From the NCBI GenBank assembly GCA_900557175.1, contig USSL01000041.1, positions 1 to 10,318 of the forward strand: a DNA stretch of 10,318 bases, in the 5' to 3' direction. Below are positions 1 through 5,969 of this stretch, piece after piece; the stretch's first letter is position 1; each line of letters starts with the position of its first letter. The notes beneath the pieces are model-generated. The model made no database searches. It was not told where the DNA came from and worked only from the letters and a program-made list of their open reading frames with translations. This stretch comes from an uncultured Eubacteriales bacterium (GTDB lineage Bacteria; Bacillota; Clostridia; Lachnospirales; Lachnospiraceae). The position numbers and the translations under genes were made by a program.

Positions 1-231
1 GGTTGATTTCTCTTCCTCGCCCTACTTAGATGTTTCAGTTCAGGCGGTTCCCCACGTATGCCTATGAATTCAGCATACGTTGACTGGACATGACTCCAGC
101 CGGATTGCTCCATTCGGACACCCACGGATTTAACGCCTACTTACGGCTCCCCGTGGCTTTTCGCAGTTAGTCGCGTCCTTCTTCGGCTCCTAGTGCCAAG
201 GCATTCCCCTTGCGCTCTTTGTAGCTTGACC
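1..231 (-). rRNA. 23S ribosomal RNA, 5' end only (runs off left edge)
   Basis: Read on the minus strand, the sequence starts with GGTCAAGCTACAAAGAGCG at about 231 and continues with the conserved 23S 5' region, including GCCTTGGCACTAGGAGCCGA, GAAGGACG, CTGCGAAAAGC and, near the window edge, CTGAAACATCTAAGTA. About 231 nt of a roughly 2.9-kb gene are present; the rest lies left of position 1. The mature 5' end is set by similarity to the usual GGT(C/T)AAG start and may be off by a few bases. No 16S gene or spacer tRNA lies upstream (to the right). Instead a truncated rhuM reading frame begins within about 60 bases, which is not a normal rRNA operon layout. Identity of the RNA is certain; the context is doubtful. 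Confidence 0.96.
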
Positions 232-290
232 ATGTGTTCTCTTCATGAGTTCGAGTTCCTTTTCACTCTGCAGTGATTTTCGCTCTTTGA
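232..290 (-). other. Probable 3' remnant of the 16S-23S spacer (23S leader)
   Basis: These ~59 bases separate the 23S 5' end from the point where RhuM family similarity stops. They code for nothing recognisable. They contain a small hairpin (TCACT-CTGC-AGTGA, about 262-275) and look like the last part of an rRNA internal transcribed spacer. The 9-mer CGCTCTTTG occurs at 281-289, at the edge of the RhuM-like sequence, and again at 213-221 inside the 23S 5' end. The spacer reading is inference from position; I see no box A or tRNA in it. Confidence 0.45.
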
Positions 291-428
291 AATTGTAGAT
301 TTATCTCGCTGAAATAGTTCAGCCATCTGTTCAAGTGACAGCCAAACAGTTTCATCTTTCATATTGACATTTATTTTGGTAAGTCCATCGTCTGTTTGGT
401 ATATAACAATTTCTCCATAATTATCCAT
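243..428 (-). pseudogene. Truncated RhuM-family (virulence/DNA-binding) gene, N-terminus only
   Basis: The 61-codon frame starts with MDNYGEIVIYQTDDGLTKI and runs through TVWLSLEQMAELFQRDKSTIS. This is the typical N-terminus of RhuM-family proteins, whose opening segment resembles a helix-turn-helix. Family members normally continue with a HIKNI-like stretch and exceed 300 residues. Here similarity ends after about residue 48, at the Lys following DKSTIS. The last dozen codons are unrelated, are read from what looks like 23S leader DNA, and end at a TGA at 243-245. The start is supported by a purine-rich GGAAGTGAG stretch upstream and a promoter-like pair at 456-483. RhuM function is poorly known; the family is found in accessory and pathogenicity-island DNA. 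The fragment is very unlikely to make a working protein. Confidence 0.8.
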
Positions 429-455
429 TTACTCACTTCCATTCTATTAAGCGCT

Positions 456-483
456 GTTATATTTTATTTTCAAATTTCGTCAA
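456..483 (-). promoter_or_regulatory. Probable sigma-A promoter of the rhuM fragment
   Basis: On the minus strand a TTGACG -35 (478-483) and a TATAAC -10 (456-461) are separated by 16 bases in AT-rich DNA. Transcription would start near 450, about 20 bases before the rhuM ATG at 428. If the junction is real, this promoter would also read into the 23S gene. Assigned by eye. Confidence 0.5.
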
Positions 484-497
484 TATACTGTTTCTAC

Positions 498-1406
498 TTA
501 TGTTGCATCCTGTGTTGCTTCCAGTGATTTTAAAGTCTTTCCGTCTTCTGTTTTCCAACTTGTCAAACCATTCGCGCTTTTACCTATCACAAACATGGCG
601 GCATAGGAAGGGCTATTAAAAAGCATATCTTCCTGAAGGATATATTTTTCATCAACCTGCGCTTTCTTCCTGCGTTCTTTTATGGATACAGGAATGGTAT
701 CATCATCTACCGTCGAAATATGGCTGCCTTGTAACACGACAAACCCTTCCATCGTCTGTACACCATCGGCGACAATTTTTCCAACATTCTTAATCGTTCT
801 TTCAAGATGGAGCGTTACTGCTTTCTGTTCTGTTTCGTCACCTGAAGTCTCCGGCATATTCATAACCGAATTATTTACCGGTTCAAACACCTTATGACCA
901 AGAGTTCCCATAATAACTTTTGCGTAGTCTATAAATTCCTCCATCTCACTTTCTTTTTCCTCGGTAATATTTCCAGAAGTAGGATCGTTTCCATTTTTTA
1001 CATCATAGCGTTTTGCCTTCTGTGCCATATTACAGAAACGATTTTCAAGATAGCTGATTTCGGTTGCGCCCAATGAGTTATTAGAAGTAGTAAAAGCAAT
1101 CGCCTCTGTCCAATAGTCCTTTTCAGGATTTCGCTTATGTTCCTGAAGACGATTTAGAATGCCTTCTCCATTTTTTCTTGCCCCTGCCTGTCCTATGTAG
1201 ACTACGCTTTTACCTGTTTCATCTGATGTACCAAATAAAAAATATACACCACTTTGTTTCAAATCTTCACGATTTTTGCATTTTTCAAGCTCTGTTCTTG
1301 GAATTCTAAATGCAACTCCTGTCCAATTTGCAAGTGTGCATTTAATCCTTCCGCCTGCGTCGCCATCCATTAAAAAAAGTTGGATATTCTTTCCTCTTGC
1401 CGCCAT
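498..1406 (-). CDS. GIY-YIG nuclease-fold protein with C-terminal DUF4357
   Basis: A complete 302-residue protein. The GIY-YIG fold spans roughly residues 50-135: GVY at 53-55, YIG at 70-72, an Arg/His pair in ILNRLQEH (R86, H90) and a Glu in the helix SYLENRF (E121) that fits the metal-binding catalytic Glu. Residues ~250-296 (SPSYAAMFVIGKSANGLTSW) match DUF4357, a small domain often joined to GIY-YIG or to restriction-type proteins. The middle (about 150-245) is not recognised. No signal peptide or membrane segment is seen, so it should be cytoplasmic and may cut or bind DNA; substrate and role are unknown. The start is fixed by GGAGG at 1415-1419, eight bases upstream. It follows the rlmD frame by 26 bases on the same strand, so it is probably read from the rlmD promoter. 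By eye the DNA is more AT-rich than the rlmD body, in keeping with accessory DNA. No terminator is obvious after its stop. Confidence 0.85.
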   Translation of the reverse strand: MAARGKNIQLFLMDGDAGGRIKCTLANWTGVAFRIPRTELEKCKNREDLKQSGVYFLFGTSDETGKSVVYIGQAGARKNGEGILNRLQEHKRNPEKDYWTEAIAFTTSNNSLGATEISYLENRFCNMAQKAKRYDVKNGNDPTSGNITEEKESEMEEFIDYAKVIMGTLGHKVFEPVNNSVMNMPETSGDETEQKAVTLHLERTIKNVGKIVADGVQTMEGFVVLQGSHISTVDDDTIPVSIKERRKKAQVDEKYILQEDMLFNSPSYAAMFVIGKSANGLTSWKTEDGKTLKSLEATQDAT

Positions 1407-1432
1407 CTAAAATTCCTCCATTTCTTACCCTA

Positions 1433-1633
1433 TCATAATATCATCTTAAAATGCCGCAATGCTTCCTCAATCAGATATTCCTTTTCCGGCGGACACTTCG
1501 GATGCCTTGCATCCTCTGTCTTTGCCTTATTGTAGTTTTCTCTTTCTATAATCCCGTATTTTTCTTTTACCTGTGCAATATACAACGAAGATACTTTCAC
1601 ATCATACTTTCCCTTAATGTAATCTTTAATTTC
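1433..1633 (-). pseudogene. Severed C-terminal extension of the rlmD frame (66 codons)
   Basis: Immediately after the TAA at 1634-1636 the rlmD frame stays open for 66 codons (EIKDYIKGKYDVKVSSLYIA..., later HPKCPPEKEYLIEEALRHF) to a TGA at 1433-1435. I recognise this as the extension that follows the methyltransferase domain in many Lachnospiraceae RlmD proteins, where the join reads roughly KATYxEIKxYV. Here the codon at that join is TAA where GAA (Glu) would be expected. The extension has a conserved Cys-Pro-Pro-Glu-Lys stretch; its function is unknown to me. No in-frame ATG occurs before residue 64. A GTG at 1598-1600 with a weak GGGAAA ahead of it is the only reinitiation candidate, and I would not rely on it. 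The segment is therefore probably untranslated unless the stop is read through, is a sequencing error, or the RNA is edited. Confidence 0.75.
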
Positions 1634-3100
1634 TTAATAAGTTGCTTTCGCCTCCGAAGCAGTCAGATCCAGCTCGTCCATATCAACTGTAACGTCGATA
1701 TATGCATCAGGTTTTTTTCTAACCAGCTTAATAACCGTCTCCACATGCACTGTATTCGGGAACATATCGACGCAGCAGGCCTTTTCGACTTTGTAGCCGC
1801 ACTCAAGCAGTTTTTCAAGATCTCTTGCAAGGCTTGTCGGTTTGCATGAGATGTAGACCATACGGTCAACGCCGTAGTCAATGATTTTGTCCAGCGCTTT
1901 CGGGTGGATACCGTCGCGCGGCGGATCGAGGACGATGAAGTCCGGCCGCTCTTTAATTGTATCGAGCATTTTTAAAACATCGCCGGCAATAAACTCACAG
2001 TTGGAAAGGCCGTTTAAGCCGGCATTTTCTTTGGCGGCTGTGACGGCTTCGGCAATGATTTCGACGCCGATCACCTTTTTGGCTACCGGTGCAAGAATCT
2101 GGGCGATTGTTCCGGTGCCGCTGTATAAATCGAAAATAACCTGATCTTTTGTGTCGCCGACATAATCTCTTGCCTTGCTGTAGAGCACTTCGGCGCCGAG
2201 AGAGTTTGTCTGGAAAAATGAAAACGGCGTGATCTTAAATTTGAGGCCGAGGATTGTTTCGTAAAAATAATCTCTGCCCCAAAGAATTTTCGTTTCATCG
2301 CTCTGTACGACGTCTGCAAGGCTGTCGTTGATAATGTGCAGAATGCCGGTGATTTTGCCGTCCAGAGGAAGGGCAAGAATACGGCTGACTAACGGTGCCA
2401 AATCGTGGCTTTCCTGACTTGTCGTCACAAGGTTGACTAAAATTTCGCCGGACGTCTGGGCGCGGCGGACAAGCAGATGACGGAGCCAGCCTGTATGCTG
2501 CATTTTTTTATAAAATGACGCCGGATTTTCCTTAAAATAGTTAAGGACGGTAATAAGAATTTTCGTAAAGTCGTCGTGGACGATTTTGCAGTCGTCGGTT
2601 GTGAGAATGTCATAAGTACTTCCTTTTTTATGTAAACCTAAAGAAAGCGGACCGTCCTTATATTCGTCGCCGAAAGAAAATTCCATTTTATTTCTGTAGC
2701 CAAATTGCAGCGGGCTTCCTAAGATGCCCTCAAATACGTAATCGGGCTGACCGCTGCCGTCAACCTGACCGCCGCCTGCGATTGCCGCATCTAACAGAGC
2801 CTTTACCTGAGTCTTTTTCATTTCAAGCTGGTCGCTGTAATTCATTGTCTGGTACATACAGCCGCCGCAGGCCGGAAAATTTTTGCATACCGGCGCTTCT
2901 GTTTCTAAAGGAGATTTTTCGATAATCTCCATAAGACGTGCTTCAAGACGGCTGCCTTTTTTCTTGTTGATAAGACCTTTGATTTTTTGTTTCGGAATGC
3001 CGTTTTTTACAGTAATCATCTGATTGTCGATGTAAACGCGGCCTTTGTTCGGAAAATCAACAGTTTCTATAATACCTTCAAAAAATTCACCTTTTTTCAT
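1634..3100 (-). CDS. rlmD: 23S rRNA (uracil-5-)-methyltransferase RlmD/RlmCD, truncated after the catalytic domain
   Basis: A SAM-dependent enzyme that makes 5-methyluridine in 23S rRNA (U1939; the Bacillus enzyme RlmCD also modifies U747). The 488 residues hold a TRAM/OB RNA-binding domain (about 1-62), the Cys set for a 4Fe-4S cluster (C72, C78, C81 in ACGGC, and C171), an RNA-binding central domain, SAM motif FDLYSGTG (323-330), LDPPRDG (391-397), the catalytic Cys in YISCKP (C419) and the base Glu in VHVETV (E454). Every catalytic element is present. The protein stops at ...ASEAKATY, before an extension still encoded in frame downstream (1433-1633), so the family's full length here would be 555 residues. 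The core should remain active, since many homologues end near this point. The start is supported by AGAGG ten bases upstream and the promoter at 3141-3169. A Gly-rich insert at 108-118 looks like a linker. Confidence 0.95.
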   Translation of the reverse strand: MKKGEFFEGIIETVDFPNKGRVYIDNQMITVKNGIPKQKIKGLINKKKGSRLEARLMEIIEKSPLETEAPVCKNFPACGGCMYQTMNYSDQLEMKKTQVKALLDAAIAGGGQVDGSGQPDYVFEGILGSPLQFGYRNKMEFSFGDEYKDGPLSLGLHKKGSTYDILTTDDCKIVHDDFTKILITVLNYFKENPASFYKKMQHTGWLRHLLVRRAQTSGEILVNLVTTSQESHDLAPLVSRILALPLDGKITGILHIINDSLADVVQSDETKILWGRDYFYETILGLKFKITPFSFFQTNSLGAEVLYSKARDYVGDTKDQVIFDLYSGTGTIAQILAPVAKKVIGVEIIAEAVTAAKENAGLNGLSNCEFIAGDVLKMLDTIKERPDFIVLDPPRDGIHPKALDKIIDYGVDRMVYISCKPTSLARDLEKLLECGYKVEKACCVDMFPNTVHVETVIKLVRKKPDAYIDVTVDMDELDLTASEAKATY

Positions 3101-3140
3101 ATTTCAAAATCCTCTTTATTATACTTTTTATGTTGACGCT

Positions 3141-3169
3141 ATTTTAACATAGAGGCGGCGGTTTTTCAA
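3141..3169 (-). promoter_or_regulatory. Sigma-A promoter of rlmD
   Basis: On the minus strand, TTGAAA (3164-3169) and TAAAAT (3141-3146) are separated by exactly 17 bases. The predicted start near 3134 gives a leader of about 34 nt before the rlmD ATG. It probably drives rlmD and the GIY-YIG gene together. No operator is seen beside it. Confidence 0.7.
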
Positions 3170-3232
3170 TAAAAGGGGTGAAACCGTCATTATATACAAA
3201 AATAGAAAGGCAATTTTGGTAAATATACCGAC

Positions 3233-3260
3233 TTGTAAAATTAAAAAAGTGGCGTATAAT
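3233..3260 (+). promoter_or_regulatory. Promoter of the LacI-family regulator gene
   Basis: A perfect -10 TATAAT (3255-3260) lies 16 bases after a TTGTAA -35 (3233-3238). Transcription should start near 3267, just ahead of the palindrome at 3273-3286, so a bound repressor would sit on the first transcribed bases. Confidence 0.65.
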
Positions 3261-3272
3261 GTGAAATATAAA

Positions 3273-3286
3273 TGAAAACGCTTTCA
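3273..3286 (+). promoter_or_regulatory. LacI/CcpA-type operator O1 (autoregulatory)
   Basis: TGAAAACGCTTTCA is a 14-bp near-palindrome with the central CG typical of LacI-family operators. It also fits the CcpA cre consensus. It lies about 12 bases downstream of the TATAAT box and 14 bases before the regulator's ATG. It differs by one base from the site at 4368-4381. It is most simply an operator for the adjacent regulator; control by CcpA, alone or as well, cannot be excluded from sequence. Confidence 0.75.
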
Positions 3287-3300
3287 AAAAGGAGATAAGA

Positions 3301-4341
3301 ATGGCAGCATCAATATACGATGTGGCAAAAAGAGCAGGCGTTTCGATATCTACAGTATCAAGAATATTAAATAACAGTGCCGGTGTCAGCGACAAGAAGC
3401 GAAAAGCTGTGATGGAAGCAGTTGAGTATTATCAGTACGAGCCGAACCAGTTTGCGAGAGGTCTTGTCACACAGACAACGAACATGATTGGTGTTTATAT
3501 TCCGGTATATGGCCAGCGCATGTCAGTGTTTGACGGTGATTATAATCTTGAACTGTTTAAGGGAATTGAGGAAACGCTGAATGAGAATGATTATTCCATG
3601 GTTTTAATATGCGAGAACCGGCAGCGTCCGGAGAGTGCGGTACCGAAGTATTTGGAATATATGAAGCAAAAACGTATAGACGGTCTGATTATGAGCAGTC
3701 TTGGCAATCTTAAAGGCCGCAGGGCAGATGAAGATGCTTTCAATGAAATTTTGGAGGAAGGCTATCCGATGGTTTACATCGGAAAGAAAGTGCACAAGAA
3801 GGGTGTCAATGTCTATGCCCAGTTTGAGCGCTATACGATGCGGATGCTTGATATTTTAAGGGAAAACGGACATACCGGTATTCTTTTATATTATCAGGAC
3901 GTACACCAGCAGTACATCGAAGGTATTTTGAATAAATACCGTAAGTTGTATCCGCAGCTGAGCCTGTATCCGAGACTTCTTACTGCAAACAATATTTATG
4001 ATGAGGCTTTTGCCGGCAGGGATATCAGAAAGTATTATATGGAAAAAGGGGTGACAGCGGTCTGTACGATCGGTATGGAGCACACACAGGTGTTTTTAAA
4101 CTGCTGTGCCAAGATGGATATTAAAATTCCGGATCAGCTTTCTATTATTTCTGTAGAGCATAAGGAGAATCAGGGAAGCCTTTTATACCCTAAAATTTCT
4201 GCGTTTCATGTGCCTGCAAGGCAGATGGGACGGGGAGCGGCAAAGCTTTTGCTGGAGAATATAAAAATGCCGACAATGGCTTCTGCTTCGATGGAATATG
4301 AGTCGGTTTTTTGCCGGAGAGATTCTATAAGACATCTGTAA
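3301..4341 (+). CDS. LacI-family transcriptional regulator
   Basis: A 346-residue DNA-binding protein of standard LacI/GalR size. Residues 3-24 (SIYDVAKRAGVSISTVSRIL) form the helix-turn-helix. YEPNQFARGL (46-55) is the hinge helix with the minor-groove Leu55, and the remainder is a periplasmic-binding-protein-like effector domain beginning NMIGVYIPV. AAGGAG six bases upstream fixes the ATG. It sits directly upstream of the sulfatase/transporter/GH3 operon in the same direction. Matching palindromes at 3273 and 4368 flank the gene, which points to autoregulation and control of that operon. It is most likely a repressor released by the imported glycoside or a breakdown product; ligand identity is unknown. 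It is not CcpA itself by context: it is a dedicated local regulator, although its helix-turn-helix resembles CcpA's and may read a similar site. Confidence 0.93.
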   Translation: MAASIYDVAKRAGVSISTVSRILNNSAGVSDKKRKAVMEAVEYYQYEPNQFARGLVTQTTNMIGVYIPVYGQRMSVFDGDYNLELFKGIEETLNENDYSMVLICENRQRPESAVPKYLEYMKQKRIDGLIMSSLGNLKGRRADEDAFNEILEEGYPMVYIGKKVHKKGVNVYAQFERYTMRMLDILRENGHTGILLYYQDVHQQYIEGILNKYRKLYPQLSLYPRLLTANNIYDEAFAGRDIRKYYMEKGVTAVCTIGMEHTQVFLNCCAKMDIKIPDQLSIISVEHKENQGSLLYPKISAFHVPARQMGRGAAKLLLENIKMPTMASASMEYESVFCRRDSIRHL

Positions 4342-4354
4342 GAGATGTCTTATA
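4326..4354 (+). repeat. 12-bp perfect inverted repeat over the regulator stop codon
   Basis: TATAAGACATCT (4326-4337) and AGATGTCTTATA (4343-4354) can form a 12-bp hairpin with a 5-base GTAAG loop. The regulator's TAA lies at 4339-4341. No U-tract follows (TGTTACG instead), so this is not a standard intrinsic terminator. It may weaken read-through or protect the mRNA 3' end. Confidence 0.5.
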
Positions 4355-4366
4355 TGTTACGAAAAT

Positions 4367-4396
4367 CTGAAAGCGCTTTCAAGATGAAAATATAAC
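4367..4396 (+). promoter_or_regulatory. Candidate promoter of the sulfatase-symporter-GH3 operon
   Basis: TATAAC (4391-4396) is the best -10 between the regulator and the sulfatase. An 18-base spacer places a poor -35, CTGAAA, at 4367-4372, overlapping the operator. A weak -35 would suit an inducible promoter, but an AT-rich stretch at 4421-4440 could hold another -10. Low certainty. Confidence 0.35.
4368..4381 (+). promoter_or_regulatory. LacI/CcpA-type operator O2 of the sulfatase operon
   Basis: TGAAAGCGCTTTCA is a perfect 14-bp palindrome with a central CG, one base different from the site at 3273-3286. It lies 74 bases before the sulfatase ATG and overlaps the likely -35 region of a weak promoter whose -10 would be TATAAC at 4391-4396. 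Binding there would block RNA polymerase. The two sites are 1.1 kb apart, so looping is possible but not shown. Confidence 0.8.
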
Positions 4397-4455
4397 ATAC
4401 CGAAGATGAGAGTCAAAAGTATGTATATATAAAAATAAAAGGGAGATGAAAAAGC

Positions 4456-5946
4456 ATGAAAGCTATTATGGTTATGTATGACTCGTTAAATCGTCATATG
4501 CTGGAAACATACGGCTGTGACTGGACGAAGACGCCAAACTTTAAACGTCTGGCCGAGCGCAGTGTTCAGTTTGACAACTGTTTTGTCGGAAGTATGCCGT
4601 GTATGCCTGCAAGACGAGAACTGCACACGGGGCGGCCGAACTTTTTCCACAGAAGCTGGGGTCCGATGGAACCTTTCGATGATTCAATGCCGCAGCTTTT
4701 AAAAGAAGCGGGTATTTACACACATCTTGTCAGCGACCATCAGCATTATTGGGAGGACGGCGGCTGTACTTATCATAACCGGTATTCCTCATGGGAAATA
4801 TCAAGAGGACAGGAGGGCGATTTGTGGAAAGCGGATTTGTCCTGTAAATATGATAAGAAAACGGTTTTCAAAAATAAAGAAATGATGCTTTCATATCCGC
4901 CGTATACGCGAATGATGGCGCATGATCTGATGAACAGAAATTATATGAATACGGAGGAGAAAACGTCACAGGCTGTTACATTCATGGAGGGACTTGAATT
5001 TATCGAGAAAAATCACGGTGAAGACAACTGGTTTTTGCAGATAGAGACGTTTGATCCCCATGAACCGTTTTATACGCTGAAAGATGACAAGGCGCTGTAT
5101 CCGCATACGTTTGTTGGTGACAGTGAGGCGGAGGCAGACTGGCCGCCGTATGCGCCTGTTGCGGAAGATGAAAATACAGTAGAGCATGTCCGCTATGAAT
5201 ATGCCGCACTTTTAAGCAAGTGTGACCGCTATCTCGGCAAGGTGCTCGACATGATGGATAAGTATAACTTATGGGAAGATACGATGCTTATTGTCAATAC
5301 AGATCATGGCTTTTTACTCGGAGAGCATGGCTGGTGGGGAAAGACATCAATGCCGATCTACAATGAAATCGCACATATCCCGCTTTATATTTATGATCCG
5401 AGAAGGAAAGACTGCTGCGGTATACGCCGCCGCGCCCTTGTTCAGATGATGGATATCGCGCCGACACTTTTGGAGTATTTCGGTGTGGAAATTCCGAAAG
5501 ATATGCTCGGAAAACCGCTCGGTCCGGTGATGGACGAGGATAAAAAAATCAGGGATTACGCAGTGTTTGGTTATCACGGAAGTCAGATTGATATTACGGA
5601 CGGACGCTATGTTTATATGTATGCGGCACAAAATCCGGATATGCCGGTTTATGAGTATACATTAATGCCGACACATATGCGCCAGATGTTTCAGCCGTCC
5701 GAGTTTGAAAATATGGAGCTGGCAGGGCCGTTTTCATTTACAAAAGGCTGTAAGGTCATGAAAATTAAAAAGGCAGACAAGATGGGCGATACGACATCTT
5801 TCGGAACAATGCTCTTTGATCTTGAAAATGGGCAGGACACACAGATTCATGATGAAGCGACAGAAGTGCGAATGAGAGCAGCGATCAGGCAGTGCATGGA
5901 AGAAAATGATGCGCCTGCAGAGCTCTTTGAGCGCATGGGATTATAG
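4456..5946 (+). CDS. Cytoplasmic Cys-type sulfatase (S1 family-like)
   Basis: A 496-residue alkaline-phosphatase-superfamily hydrolase predicted to cleave a sulfate ester. The signature CMPAR at C49-R53 (CxPxR form, followed by HTGR) marks Cys49 for conversion to formylglycine. Metal and active-site candidates are D9, D283-H284 in NTDHG, H202 in FDPHEP and K296 in WWGKTSMP. The usual second N-terminal Asp is replaced by Ser10 (YDS). There is no signal peptide, so it should work in the cytosol. It also needs a maturase (anSME in anaerobes), which is not encoded here. The start is supported by GGGAG ten bases upstream. It is the first gene of the operon, 23 bases ahead of the symporter gene. 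The substrate is unknown; the neighbours suggest a sulfated sugar or glycoside. Because the motif and fold are shared across the superfamily, a phosphonate- or phosphodiester-type substrate remains possible. Confidence 0.9.
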   Translation: MKAIMVMYDSLNRHMLETYGCDWTKTPNFKRLAERSVQFDNCFVGSMPCMPARRELHTGRPNFFHRSWGPMEPFDDSMPQLLKEAGIYTHLVSDHQHYWEDGGCTYHNRYSSWEISRGQEGDLWKADLSCKYDKKTVFKNKEMMLSYPPYTRMMAHDLMNRNYMNTEEKTSQAVTFMEGLEFIEKNHGEDNWFLQIETFDPHEPFYTLKDDKALYPHTFVGDSEAEADWPPYAPVAEDENTVEHVRYEYAALLSKCDRYLGKVLDMMDKYNLWEDTMLIVNTDHGFLLGEHGWWGKTSMPIYNEIAHIPLYIYDPRRKDCCGIRRRALVQMMDIAPTLLEYFGVEIPKDMLGKPLGPVMDEDKKIRDYAVFGYHGSQIDITDGRYVYMYAAQNPDMPVYEYTLMPTHMRQMFQPSEFENMELAGPFSFTKGCKVMKIKKADKMGDTTSFGTMLFDLENGQDTQIHDEATEVRMRAAIRQCMEENDAPAELFERMGL

Positions 5947-5969
5947 TGTAAGTTGAGGAGGAAAACAAA

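Noticed and set aside
1451-1849. 132-codon plus-strand open frame
   Set aside because: It lies antisense to the rlmD 3' end and its extension, is Cys- and Phe-rich in the way of antisense translations, and has no convincing ribosome site.
1-3100. Functional link between the 23S fragment and the 23S methyltransferase gene nearby
   Set aside because: RlmD modifies all 23S copies in the cell, and the rRNA junction is suspect; closeness alone means nothing.
4391-4426. ACATAC...GTATGT inverted repeat between the operator and the sulfatase start
   Set aside because: Only 6 clean base pairs with an 18-base loop in AT-rich DNA; readily expected by chance.
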